A program made the position numbers and the translations under genes. Positions 16,464 to 24,217 of a stretch of 64,000 bases of DNA are shown in pieces. Each line of letters begins with the position of its first letter. The stretch's first letter is position 1. Below the pieces are notes generated by a model. That model did no database searches. It had not been told where the DNA came from and worked only from the letters and a program-made list of their open reading frames with translations. The stretch comes from Eubacteriales bacterium (lineage in GTDB: Bacteria; Bacillota; Clostridia; Oscillospirales; Oscillospiraceae): assembly GCA_030539285.1 (NCBI GenBank), contig JAUNSH010000005.1:1-64000 (forward strand), written 5' to 3'.

Positions 16464-17761
16464 GCGGTACGCCGGAATGGCTGGATGACAAGGGGAAGAT
16501 CATCGAGCACAAATACTGCCGCTGTTTTTTGGAGAAACAGCCCATGCTCAGCAAGGGAGAAGACTTCTTTACCACGGAGGGTATCGTCACTGACAAAGAC
16601 CGGCTTCTGCGGGATGTGTTCGATGATATCAAGGAACACCTGACCGGCGGGCTGGTGACAAAAGCTAAAAACCTGCTGGAAGCAATCCGTATGGAATGCT
16701 ACGACCGGGGCGAGTTGGAAAAGTATCAGGATCGTATCTTCCTCGCCAACGGAACCCTGTTTCTGGATGGCAGGTTTGCGGAGGAAAAGGACTTCTGCCT
16801 GAACCGCCTGCCTATCTCCTACAATCCCGACGCACCCCGGCCGGAGGTCTGGCTGCGGTTTTTGTCTGAACTTTTGGAGCCGGAGGACATTCTGACCCTG
16901 CAGGAATTCATGGGTTACTGTCTGATTCCCTGCACCCGGGGTCAGGTCATGCTGCTCATCAAGGGCAACGGCGGCGAGGGAAAGTCCCGGATCGGTGTGG
17001 TGATGCACACGCTGTTTGGCGCCAATGCAAAAAACGGCAGCATCGACAAGGTGGAAAACAGTGCCTTCGCCCGGGCGGATTTGCAGCATGTGCTGGTGAT
17101 GGTGGATGACGATACCAAGATGGAGGCTCTCTCCTCCACCCACTATGTCAAGTCCATCATCACCGCGGAGACCCCTATGGATTTGGAGCGGAAGAAGGAG
17201 CAGAGCTTTCAGGGAGATATGTATGTGCGCTTTCTGGCCTTCTCCAATGGCGATCTGGAAGCGCTGTACGATAAGTCCGAGGGCTTTTTCCGGCGGCAGC
17301 TGATTTTGCAGACCAGACGGAAACCGCCGGGCAGGGTGGATGACCCGTATCTGTCTGACAAGCTGAAACAGGAAGCGGAAGGCATCTTCCTCTGGTGTCT
17401 GGAAGGGCTGAAACGGCTCCAGGCCAACAACTACCGATTCACGGTGAGCCAGAGGGCGGCGGAAAACAAGGAGCACGCCAAGCGAAACGCCAACAATCTG
17501 GTGGAGTTTCTACAGTCCGAGGGGTACATCCAGCTGAAAGCCGACAGCACCATCACCTCCCGGGATCTGTATGCCATCTACCAGATGTGGTGCGAGGACA
17601 ACGGCTACCGCCCCATCGCCAAGCGGTCTGTGAGCAGCTATCTGAAAAGCCATCTGGAGGACTACAATCTGGAAGCCAGCAACAAGATCATCAACAAATC
17701 CGGCAGGCAGGTCAACGGTTTCTGGGGCATTCAGGCGCTGACCGCTCCAATTATTCTCTGA
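16460..17761 (+). CDS. P4-type phage/plasmid primase-helicase
   Basis: A 433-residue D5/P4-like superfamily 3 helicase. The Walker A loop GNGGEGKSR lies near 172-180, followed by a VMVDDDTK Walker B-like segment and FLAFSNGD, the conserved sensor region. The C-terminal part (about 335-430) resembles the winged-helix tail of P4-family proteins (AENKEHAKRNANN...FLQSEGYI). It would unwind element DNA during replication or after conjugative entry. The start overlaps the primase gene by 4 bases. Confidence 0.93.
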   Translation: MSGTPEWLDDKGKIIEHKYCRCFLEKQPMLSKGEDFFTTEGIVTDKDRLLRDVFDDIKEHLTGGLVTKAKNLLEAIRMECYDRGELEKYQDRIFLANGTLFLDGRFAEEKDFCLNRLPISYNPDAPRPEVWLRFLSELLEPEDILTLQEFMGYCLIPCTRGQVMLLIKGNGGEGKSRIGVVMHTLFGANAKNGSIDKVENSAFARADLQHVLVMVDDDTKMEALSSTHYVKSIITAETPMDLERKKEQSFQGDMYVRFLAFSNGDLEALYDKSEGFFRRQLILQTRRKPPGRVDDPYLSDKLKQEAEGIFLWCLEGLKRLQANNYRFTVSQRAAENKEHAKRNANNLVEFLQSEGYIQLKADSTITSRDLYAIYQMWCEDNGYRPIAKRSVSSYLKSHLEDYNLEASNKIINKSGRQVNGFWGIQALTAPIIL

Positions 17762-17769
17762 TGTGAAAA

Positions 17770-17822
17770 ACATCCATCCCGATCCATCCCAAGCATCCCC
17801 GGGGATAGATGGGATGGATGGG
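17770..17822. repeat. Large imperfect hairpin after the primase-helicase gene
   Basis: A pyrimidine-rich arm with repeated CATCC/ATCCC motifs (17770-17799) faces a purine-rich arm with GGGATGGATGGGGAT (17800-17826), meeting at CCCCGGGG. It lies in the 105-bp gap between the helicase and a small Cys-rich ORF. Terminator, mRNA-processing site or replication structure are all possible. Confidence 0.55.
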
Positions 17823-17866
17823 GATAGAGGATTCGGGATTCAACAGAAAAATGAAGGAGAAAGAAT

Positions 17867-18121
17867 ATGAAAAAGTACACAGGGCAGGAGTGGGCGTTCT
17901 TCCGCAACCGGGCGGGGCGCGTCCAGTTCAATTCCGTATGCCGCAGCTGCCGAAACCGCTGCAAGCAGAGCTTCCGGGCAGAGGTGCTCTCTTGTCGGCG
18001 GTATGAAAGCAGAAAACAGCCACCGGAAACACAGGAAAAGGGAACCGATTTCCCAAGGCTTGTGCAAACGGAAAAAGAATACACGAAATCGCAGCAGAAT
18101 TTCACCCAATCGCGCTGGTGA
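17867..18121 (+). CDS. Small Cys-rich mobile-element protein
   Basis: An 84-residue basic protein with one CxxCxxxC cluster (CRSCRNRC, about 25-32) and a further Cys at about 43, which could bind metal. The C-terminal half is charged and low in complexity. AAGGAGAAAGAAT precedes the ATG. I do not recognise a family; position between helicase and Mob genes suggests an accessory DNA-binding role. Confidence 0.55.
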   Translation: MKKYTGQEWAFFRNRAGRVQFNSVCRSCRNRCKQSFRAEVLSCRRYESRKQPPETQEKGTDFPRLVQTEKEYTKSQQNFTQSRW

Positions 18122-18278
18122 GAAGGGTGAAGCCACTGCACGGTTTCGTGTTTTTCTATGCTGTTTCAAAGAATCCATTCCGAAACAGGAAAAGCAAACA
18201 AGGCATCATCGATGCAGACATCATGGGAGCCATTTCCATTGGCTCCAAATCCAAATTTACAATGAAAGAGGTATTTTT

Positions 18279-18494
18279 ATGAATGTGAAAAATGAAATTA
18301 AAAGCATCATCGTCCGTTCGGGCATGACCATGCAGCAGGTGGTTGACCTGCTGTCCGAGGAATATGGCTGGAGCGACAGCATTTCCAACTTCTCCAACAA
18401 GCTGAGCCGGGGTTCCCTGCGTTACCGGGAAGCAATTCAGCTTGCGGATGTGATGGGGTATGACCTCATCTGGCAGAAACGGAGGGATGGATAA
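18279..18494 (+). CDS. Small helix-turn-helix-like protein upstream of mob
   Basis: A 71-residue protein with an SGMTMQQVVDLLSEEYG segment and a following NFSNKLSRGSLRYREA segment resembling a lambda-repressor-like helix-turn-helix. It resembles small DUF6471-type proteins encoded before MobV genes. ATG 18279 is 8 nt after AAAGAGG; the longer frame from 18003 overlaps the previous gene without a ribosome site. Its stop overlaps the relaxase start by one base (TAATG), so it may control or assist the relaxase. Confidence 0.75.
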   Translation: MNVKNEIKSIIVRSGMTMQQVVDLLSEEYGWSDSISNFSNKLSRGSLRYREAIQLADVMGYDLIWQKRRDG

Positions 18495-19477
18495 TGGACA
18501 AGCCCCAGTATGCCATCCTGCGCTTCGCCAAATATAAGGGGTCGGAGATTGGGCGCATTGAAGCCCATGACGAGCGCACCAAGGAGAAATACGCCAGCAA
18601 CCCGGATGTGGACACCAGCCGCAGCAGGCTGAATTTCCATCTGGTGAAGCCCCACCGTTCCTACCGGGCGGAGGCAGAAAAGCAGATCTCCGAAGCCGGG
18701 TGCCGCGCACGAAAAGACAGCGTCCGGGTGGTGGAAACCCTGATTACCGCCAGCCCGGAGTTTTTTCAAAGTAAGAAGCCCCGGGAGGTAAAAGAGTTTT
18801 TTGAATACGCTTTGGAGTTCATCCAGAGCAAACAGTCTCTCGAGACAATCATATCCGCTGTGGTGCATGTGGACGAGAAAACGCCCCATATGCACCTTTG
18901 TTTTGTCCCGCTGACCCCGGACAAGCGGCTCAGCGCGAAAGACATCGTCGGCAACAAAAAGAAGCTGACCCAGTGGCAGGATGAGTTCTGGAAGCACATG
19001 GTGAAAAAGTACCCGGACTTTGAGCGGGGCGAATCCGCCAGCGAAACCGGGCGTGACCATATTCCACCGAGGGTGTTCAAGGAGATGACCCGTCTGACCA
19101 AGCAGAAAGCCAAGCTGGAAGAATTGCTTGCTGATGTCAATGCGTTCAACGCCAAAGGCAAGGCGGCAGAGATTGGCGTGCTGCTGGACAAGTACATTCC
19201 CGCTGTGGAGCAGATGCACACCACACTGAAAAAATACAATGTGGCCTTCACAACCACGACTGCTGAGAACAAAAAGTTGAAAAAGGAAAATGAACAGTTG
19301 GAGCAGTCTCTGGATGAAGCCAGGCAGGAAAGCACTTTGAAGAAGCTGGCGGATGCCAAGCTGCATCGGGATTATGAGGACGCTCTGGTACTGCTTGACC
19401 GGATTCCGAAAGAGGTGCTGGTGGAGTATGCACACAGACCGCAACCGCGAAAAAACGAAAAGAAACACAATCGATAA
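18494..19477 (+). CDS. mobV: MobV family relaxase (Mob/Pre)
   Basis: A 327-residue MobV relaxase that should nick oriT and pilot the strand during conjugation. The N-terminal domain (about 1-200) holds the HVDEKTPHMHL motif (about 135-145) with the metal-binding histidines and the following KRLSAKDIVG segment. The C-terminus is a charged coiled coil (about 195-300). It starts by TAATG overlap with the preceding small gene. The predicted target, a pMV158-like nick site, lies 8.8 kb upstream at 9688-9700, unusual because Mob and oriT are normally adjacent. Confidence 0.92.
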   Translation: MDKPQYAILRFAKYKGSEIGRIEAHDERTKEKYASNPDVDTSRSRLNFHLVKPHRSYRAEAEKQISEAGCRARKDSVRVVETLITASPEFFQSKKPREVKEFFEYALEFIQSKQSLETIISAVVHVDEKTPHMHLCFVPLTPDKRLSAKDIVGNKKKLTQWQDEFWKHMVKKYPDFERGESASETGRDHIPPRVFKEMTRLTKQKAKLEELLADVNAFNAKGKAAEIGVLLDKYIPAVEQMHTTLKKYNVAFTTTTAENKKLKKENEQLEQSLDEARQESTLKKLADAKLHRDYEDALVLLDRIPKEVLVEYAHRPQPRKNEKKHNR

Positions 19478-19500
19478 TTGGGGAAAAAGGAGATTTGCCT

Positions 19501-19710
19501 ATGGGATATAGCCGCAAGGATGTAGAAGCAACGAAGAAGATGGCAAAGAAATTTGTCCGATATCAGGAGGGTGCCGAGCTGTACAGCTTGGGACTGACAA
19601 AATTTCAGGAACTGGCAAAGGAGGCAAAAGCAGTTTATAAAATCGACAAGGTTGTGCTTGTAAACTGCGAAATATTGGATCAGTACCTTGAAACATTCCG
19701 CGTTGCATAA
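19501..19710 (+). CDS. DUF6462 protein, excisionase-like
   Basis: A 69-residue protein matching the DUF6462 pattern: FVRYQEGAELYSLGLTKFQELAKEA followed by KIDKVVLVNCEILDQYLETFR. The helix-turn-helix-like first half and KVVLVN wing resemble Xis/MerR-type small DNA-binding proteins that direct excision by tyrosine recombinases. ATG 19501 is used, with AAGGAGAT 6 nt upstream; a TTG two codons earlier lies inside the ribosome site. Confidence 0.85.
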   Translation: MGYSRKDVEATKKMAKKFVRYQEGAELYSLGLTKFQELAKEAKAVYKIDKVVLVNCEILDQYLETFRVA

Positions 19711-19822
19711 TCTGCGGAACAAAATTTAACAGATACAGATTTTTTCATCGAAGGGCTCGGTACAGTGTTGACTTTTTGTCATACAATAAGTATAATGTTG
19801 TCGTGGAGGTGTGAGGGCAGCT

Positions 19823-19993
19823 ATGGCAGATATGGGAAGACCGAAGTCAGAACATTCAAAAAGAAAAATACTGAGTGTTCGCATTGGGGACGCACTGTAT
19901 CAGCAGATTTGTTCTTACGCTGAACAACACAATACGAGTGTGACAGAAGTTGTCTTGCAGGCATTGGAGAAATTCTTATCCAAACCTGAATAG
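19823..19993 (+). CDS. Ribbon-helix-helix (CopG-like) protein
   Basis: A 56-residue protein with a basic N-terminus (GRPKSEHSKRK), a short strand (ILSVRI) and two helices (ALYQQICSYAEQ, VTEVVLQALEKFL), the ribbon-helix-helix layout. Similar proteins encoded before integrases act as repressors or accessory factors. ATG 19823 has GAGGG 5 nt upstream; an in-frame GTG at 19811 has GGAGG almost touching it. It ends 37 bp before the integrase start. Confidence 0.8.
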   Translation: MADMGRPKSEHSKRKILSVRIGDALYQQICSYAEQHNTSVTEVVLQALEKFLSKPE

Positions 19994-20030
19994 TATCGAG
20001 CCCTTCTTCATTTTTGGAGGAGGAATTGAT

Positions 20031-21266
20031 ATGGCAAAGGCAAGAAAAGATTTGCGGGGAAGATCCCTGCGAAAAGGAGAGATGCAGCGAAGCTCCGACA
20101 AGCGGTATGTATACAGCTATACGGACCCACTTGGACGGCGCAAGTATCTGTATGCAAACGACCTTGTGACCCTCAGGCAGAAGGAAGCAGAGTTAACCAA
20201 AAATCAGTTGGACGGTTTGGATATTTATGTTGCCGGAAAAGCAACGGTGAATTTCGTGTTTGACCGGTACATGAGCCTGAAGACCAACCTCAGACAGACC
20301 ACCAGAAGCAATTACCTGTACATGTATGACCGCTTTGTTCGTGATACCTTTGGCAACAAGAAGATAGCGGACATCAAGTTCTCAGATGTGCTTCAATTCT
20401 ATAACTGTCTGTTGGACGAACAGGATATTCAGATCAATACACTGGAAAGCATTCACACGCTTCTGCATCCGACATTTCAACTGGCGGTTCGCGATGAGAT
20501 CATCCGCAACAATCCAACCGATGGCGTTATGGCAGAGGTCAAGAAGAATTCTGACCATGACACCGGTGTTCGACACGCTCTGACCATTCCGCAGCAGCGG
20601 GCGTTTATGGAGCATATCGCCAATCATCCGGTTTACTGTCACTGGTGGGCAATGTTTACCATCCTTTTGGGGACAGGCTGCCGCATTGGTGAAGCGTTGG
20701 GACTTCGCTGGGAAGACCTGGACTATGAGAAACGTGTAATCAGCATCAATCATAGCCTGGTGTATTACCCGGTAGGCGATAGCCGCACCTCTGTGCAGCA
20801 TATCTCGAAGCCAAAAACGAAAGCCGGTGAACGCACAATCCCGATGCTCGACTCCGTGAAGGACGCTTTTGAGATGCTGTGGGAGCAGCAGCAGGAGAAC
20901 GGCTGGAGCGATGTGGAGATTGACGGTATGCACGGATTTATCTTCTGCAACCGTTTCGGGAATGTCCCGAATCCCCAATCTGTAAACCGGGCAATCAAGC
21001 GGATTGTTGCCGATTACAATGCAAGTGAGGAAGTCAACGCCAAGAAGGAACACCGGGAAGCAGTCATGTTGCCTGACTTTTCAGCGCACCATCTGCGTCA
21101 CACGTTCTGCACAAGGCTTTGCGAACAGGAGACCAACCTGAAGGTCATCCAGTCCATTATGGGGCATAAGGACATCAAGACAACGATGGACATTTATGCC
21201 GAAGCGACCGAGGAGAAAAAACAGGAATCATTTGAACGATTGGCTGCAACATTAAATGTATTTTAA
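20031..21266 (+). CDS. Site-specific tyrosine recombinase (integrase)
   Basis: A 411-residue integrase of the Tn916/ICE-like class. Residues 1-60 form an arm-type DNA-binding domain, about 75-180 the SAM-like core-binding domain and about 190-400 the catalytic domain. The catalytic set is visible: Arg in GCRIGEALGLRWED (about 218), Lys in KTKAGERTIP, HLRHTF (His and Arg, about 359-362), His in MGHKD and Tyr in TMDIYAEA (about 392). ATG 20031 follows GGAGGAGG at 6-8 nt. Candidate arm sites lie just after its stop. Confidence 0.95.
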   Translation: MAKARKDLRGRSLRKGEMQRSSDKRYVYSYTDPLGRRKYLYANDLVTLRQKEAELTKNQLDGLDIYVAGKATVNFVFDRYMSLKTNLRQTTRSNYLYMYDRFVRDTFGNKKIADIKFSDVLQFYNCLLDEQDIQINTLESIHTLLHPTFQLAVRDEIIRNNPTDGVMAEVKKNSDHDTGVRHALTIPQQRAFMEHIANHPVYCHWWAMFTILLGTGCRIGEALGLRWEDLDYEKRVISINHSLVYYPVGDSRTSVQHISKPKTKAGERTIPMLDSVKDAFEMLWEQQQENGWSDVEIDGMHGFIFCNRFGNVPNPQSVNRAIKRIVADYNASEEVNAKKEHREAVMLPDFSAHHLRHTFCTRLCEQETNLKVIQSIMGHKDIKTTMDIYAEATEEKKQESFERLAATLNVF

Positions 21267-21270
21267 GAAG

Positions 21271-21288
21271 GGCTCAATGAGCCGTTTT
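21271..21288 (+). terminator. Short hairpin after integrase
   Basis: GGCTC (21271-21275) and GAGCC (21279-21283) pair around a 3-nt loop and are followed by GTTTT. A weak intrinsic terminator for the integrase gene. Confidence 0.45.
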
Positions 21289-21291
21289 GCC

Positions 21292-21332
21292 TGACAGCAA
21301 AATTCTTCAAAGGACAGCAAATTGACAGCAAA
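21292..21332. repeat. Three direct repeats GACAGCAAA, candidate integrase arm sites
   Basis: The motif T/GGACAGCAAA occurs at 21292-21301, 21312-21321 and 21323-21332, all in the same orientation, 25 to 66 bp after the integrase stop. Integrases with an N-terminal arm-binding domain bind short direct repeats near the element ends. Confidence 0.6.
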
Positions 21333-21352
21333 TGCGCGAGGATAATGGTGCG

Positions 21353-21423
21353 TCACGAAGCATGGTGAAGCGGTGGGTTCCCAGCAAAAACAGTACCGCG
21401 ACGCATCACGAAGCATGGTGAAG
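21353..21423. repeat. 18-bp direct repeat pair, possible right-end att region
   Basis: TCACGAAGCATGGTGAAG occurs at 21353-21370 and 21406-21423, 53 bp apart, between integrase and the metG fragment. The duplication is exact. It could mark recombination sites left by successive insertions; no matching copy was found at the left end. Confidence 0.6.
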
Positions 21424-21446
21424 GGGTCTCATCAATAATCCCCACG

Positions 21447-21913
21447 ATGAAGCCAACGGATATGCCCAAGAACGACAAAACGGAGGAAAAAGTTGCGAAT
21501 TCTCCCGTTTCCGCTCCTGTGGAAAAGGAAGAAAAAATCGACTTTTCCAAGGTAGAGATTGAACCGCTGTTCCAGGATTTCGTTGACTTCGAGACCTTCT
21601 CCAAGTCCGATTTCCGGGCGGTGAAGGTGCTGGCCTGCGAAGCCGTGAAGAAGTCCAAGAAGCTCTTAAAGTTCACTTTGGACGACGGAACCGGCGTAGA
21701 ACGCACCATTTTGAGCGGAATTCACGCATATTATGAGCCGGAAGAACTGGTGGGCAAGACCCTGCTCGCCATCACCAACCTGCCCCCAGACCCATGATGG
21801 GCATGGAGTCCTGCGGTATGCTGATCTCCGCCTTGCATCATGAAGAAGGAGAAGAAAAACTCCATCTTTTGATGCTGGATGGGTCTATCCCCGCCGGTGC
21901 GAAAATGTACTAA
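21447..21913 (+). pseudogene. metG: metG C-terminal tRNA-binding domain fragment, frameshifted
   Basis: The first 116 codons (21447-21794) encode the end of methionyl-tRNA synthetase: a linker, then the Trbp111/EMAP-like domain from IDFSKVEIEP to LLAITNLPP. The frame is broken at a C run near 21782-21787. One added C would restore PRPMMGMESCGML and the normal ending LDGSIPAGAKMY at TAA 21911-21913. The catalytic part of MetG is absent and no clear ribosome site precedes the ATG. It looks like a severed 3' end of metG, plausibly the former integration target of an element using this integrase. Confidence 0.8.
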
Positions 21914-22026
21914 AAAGTTGCAAGTTCGCTTGTACGAAAATCCTAAAAAACACCATGTTACGCCAAGCTTACGCCAATGAATGCAAACATATTGGGCGGC
22001 AAGCAAAGGGCGGTGTTCAAAAACAG

Positions 22027-22065
22027 ACCGTCTGAGTTCTTCCGGAATTCAGACGGTTCTTATTT
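22027..22065 (+). terminator. Hairpin upstream of tnpV
   Basis: 9-bp arms 22027-22035 and 22049-22057 followed by TCTTATTTT. It separates the metG fragment from tnpV and overlaps the region just before the tnpV ribosome site. Confidence 0.65.
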
Positions 22066-22078
22066 TGGAGGATTGATT

Positions 22079-22426
22079 ATGAACATGCAATATATCCGTG
22101 TAGGAGACTATTTTATCCCAGGTTTGGAGTTGCCCAAGGAATCCAGACCCATCGGCAGGTGGGGGCGGATGCACCGGGAGTATTTGAAAGAGCACAAGCC
22201 GATTCAATACAACTGCCTGCTGCTGTCCGGCGAACTGTGGACATTCCTTGCTGATCTGAATGAGCAGGCGCAGAATCGTCTGGAGTGGATTATCGGCCAA
22301 ATGAAAGCTGCCGAGGGAATTACGGAAGCCTTGAAAGCCAGCAACTCAATAGCCTGGGTTGGTGCCATGAATAATATCCACGACCGAGCCGAGGAGATCA
22401 TCCGAGAGGAGATGATTTATGTATGA
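22079..22426 (+). CDS. tnpV: TnpV-like transposon-encoded protein
   Basis: A 115-residue protein with the TnpV pattern known from Tn4451/Tn4453: GDYFIPGLELP, PIGRWGRMHREYLKEHKP, LLLSGELWTFLADLN, and the ending AWVGAMNNIHDRAEEIIREEMIY. TnpV's biochemical role is unclear. ATG 22079 is 8 nt after GGAGG (22066-22070). No TnpX serine recombinase is nearby, so it is either a relic or part of the integrase-borne element. Confidence 0.85.
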   Translation: MNMQYIRVGDYFIPGLELPKESRPIGRWGRMHREYLKEHKPIQYNCLLLSGELWTFLADLNEQAQNRLEWIIGQMKAAEGITEALKASNSIAWVGAMNNIHDRAEEIIREEMIYV

Positions 22427-22490
22427 ACATGCACAATGGGAGCGTTTTTCAATACGCCCATTCAATACATGCGGCATCCCGCAAAAGTAG
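22419..22490 (+). CDS. Tiny ORF overlapping tnpV (possible remnant)
   Basis: A 23-codon frame starts inside the last codons of tnpV (ATG 22419) and reads MYEHAQWERF before a stop at 22490. Short proteins with a similar W-x-x-F start are often encoded directly after tnpV; this one seems to lose its usual continuation. No comparison could be made, so the call is weak. Confidence 0.25.
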   Translation: MYEHAQWERFSIRPFNTCGIPQK

Positions 22491-22687
22491 TGCAACGTGT
22501 GTTGCTCAGATGCTTGTCTTTGAGTCATTTCAGCCCACCTAAGCTCACTGCGGTCAGCTGAATCGTGATTCGAGCTTGAACACACTTCTCGCTCGAAGAA
22601 ACGGAAGTCTGCTATCGGATACTCCTAATGAAGATTTTGAAAAAGGGGCTGTTTTATTTGTGGAGTAGGGCAGCTCTGAAAAGACAA
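22491..22687. other. Gap after tnpV without recognised gene
   Basis: No convincing ORF, RNA gene or strong hairpin was seen. It contains a short palindrome-like stretch near 22548-22563 (CAGCTGA type) only. With the preceding and following bases it makes a gap of about 340 bp between tnpV and the MFS gene. Confidence 0.4.
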
Positions 22688-22714
22688 CGCCCGGCTCGAT
22701 CTATGAGCCGGGCG
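22688..22714 (-). terminator. Terminator of the MFS transporter gene
   Basis: 10-bp perfect GC-rich arms 22688-22697 and 22705-22714 with a 7-nt loop. Read on the minus strand it is followed by TTGTCTTTT, and it lies 53 bp after the transporter stop. Confidence 0.8.
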
Positions 22715-22766
22715 CTGACATATCATAGAGCTGCGAAACAAAACAAGCCGCAAGCAGAGCGGGAGA

Positions 22767-24044
22767 TCAGTTCTCGACCTTCTGCTTCTTGATCGTATTC
22801 AGGATGTACATGCTCAGCAGGCAGCCTACGACTGCGAAGCTGGCCATGACGATGAAGACGATACGGTAGCCGGCAATGCCTTCCACCTTATCAAGAATGC
22901 CGCCGTAGACAGCATACATAAATGCGCCGGGAAGATAGCCGATGAAGGAACCGATGGACATGGCAGAACCGGTGATCTCACGGGGCACCTTCACTTCATC
23001 CATGGGAGCGAAGAAGACGGCACGCATGCTGAACACGAAGGCGCTGATGGACAGGGTGATGACCATTCCCAGAATGATGCCCATGCTCTGATGGGGCAGG
23101 CAGGCGAAGATGACCAGCATAGCGGCTACAATAGCGAAGCAAATGCCCAGGTACTTGGTAGCGGAGCGCAGAACTTTGTCGGTGATGAAGCCGCCGATGG
23201 GGCCGCCCAGCATCTTTAGGGCATACTGGTTAATGATGCCGTAGGCACCGACCAGAGCTGCGGGAAGGGCGTAAGCGTCCTTCAGGAAGGGGATGAAGTA
23301 AGTCAGGCCGCAGTAAACGCTGTAAACAAAGAACACGTTGAAGGAAACCAGCCAGATGTTCTTGTTCTTCAGCGCCTGCATGATCAGGCCGTTGCCCTTG
23401 CTCTTTTCTGCCTTAGCGCCTTCCCTGTCATGAGCCAGGTCAGCCTTTTTATCGTTCTCCAGCAGGAAGTATGCGATAATTGCGATTACGCCGGGGACAA
23501 TTGCGTAGAACAGGATGGCGGCGCGCAGACCGGCGGCATTACTGCCAAGTGCGGAGAAAATACCCAGAGCGCAGAACGCAACGATGGTATCCATCAGTCC
23601 ACGACCAGCTTCCAAAATGCCGAACATACGTCCCTGCTCATCTTCGTTGCCCAATAGCCGGACCGTTTTCAGCATTGTCGGCCAATACAGCATATCCGCA
23701 AACACAGCGAGCAGACAGTAAATCAGCAGGAAAACAGGGTAGGACGGGAACGTTGCCAGGGCCAGACCGGAAATGCAGATGCCCAGAAGAGATGCGGGGA
23801 TCAGAATTTTCTTGGAAATCCGGTCAACGAACAGAATCGCTGCCAGGAAGCCGAAGGTGGAGATCCAGCCGGCAATGCTCATTGCCACACCGATCTGCGT
23901 ATGGGACAGACCCATGAATTCCTGCATGGGTACATAGAAGGCATCTTTCAGGAAGCCCAGTTTGTAGATTGTTCCGGCGCCAAGCATCAGGGTGCCGAAG
24001 GAAATCCATTTTTTGTCAAGTCTCTTTTTTGTACTCTCAGCCAT
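22767..24044 (-). CDS. MFS transporter (organophosphate-type likely)
   Basis: A 425-residue major facilitator protein with 12 predicted helices in two halves, separated by a charged loop (about 200-220, rich in K, E, D). The N-terminal half (LSHTQIGVAMSIAGWISTFGF, then DRISKK) recalls the GlpT/UhpT-like branch, but no substrate-defining motif was identified. ATG 24044 is preferred over the upstream in-frame ATG at 24059 because GAGG lies 9 nt upstream of it. It is divergent from a DeoR regulator with three shared repeats between, so it probably belongs to the same regulon as the 25.4-30.7 kb operon. Confidence 0.88.
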   Translation of the reverse strand: MAESTKKRLDKKWISFGTLMLGAGTIYKLGFLKDAFYVPMQEFMGLSHTQIGVAMSIAGWISTFGFLAAILFVDRISKKILIPASLLGICISGLALATFPSYPVFLLIYCLLAVFADMLYWPTMLKTVRLLGNEDEQGRMFGILEAGRGLMDTIVAFCALGIFSALGSNAAGLRAAILFYAIVPGVIAIIAYFLLENDKKADLAHDREGAKAEKSKGNGLIMQALKNKNIWLVSFNVFFVYSVYCGLTYFIPFLKDAYALPAALVGAYGIINQYALKMLGGPIGGFITDKVLRSATKYLGICFAIVAAMLVIFACLPHQSMGIILGMVITLSISAFVFSMRAVFFAPMDEVKVPREITGSAMSIGSFIGYLPGAFMYAVYGGILDKVEGIAGYRIVFIVMASFAVVGCLLSMYILNTIKKQKVEN

Positions 24045-24095
24045 AACCTTACACCTCATTTGAATTTATGGTTTTGGGGAATCCAACGCACGTTC

Positions 24096-24124
24096 AGTAT
24101 AGTTGTATTTTTGTGTAATGTCAA
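24096..24124 (-). promoter_or_regulatory. Promoter of the MFS transporter gene
   Basis: On the minus strand TTGACA (plus 24119-24124), a 17-bp spacer and TATACT (plus 24096-24101). The spacer contains one copy of the TTTTTGTGTAAT repeat, so a bound regulator would block it directly. Confidence 0.85.
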
Positions 24125-24189
24125 GCATAATTGTGCATTATATTGCTTTTTGTGTAATTAGCTGCAAATTGAAATGCACTTTTGTGTAT
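24108..24189. promoter_or_regulatory. Three TTTTGTGTAAT-type repeats, candidate DeoR operators
   Basis: TTTTTGTGTAAT at 24108-24119 and 24147-24158 (39 bp apart) and TTTTGTGTAT at 24180-24189 (33 bp further). All face the same way. The first lies within the MFS promoter. DeoR-type repressors commonly bind several direct repeats between divergent genes. Confidence 0.7.
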
Positions 24190-24217
24190 ATTATCGGAAG
24201 AAAACCAGAAATAACAC

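Larger units (their letters stand above)
9460..21440 (+). mobile_element. Putative integrative mobilizable element (approximate limits)
   Basis: The stretch contains a MobV-type oriT sequence (9665-9700), primase and helicase-primase genes, a MobV relaxase, an excisionase-like DUF6462 gene, a ribbon-helix-helix gene and a tyrosine integrase, with accessory genes between oriT and the replication module. It has no type IV secretion genes, so it would need a helper. I could not find a convincing pair of flanking att repeats, so both limits are estimates: the left from the hairpin array, the right from the end of integrase and the adjoining metG fragment. Confidence 0.7.
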
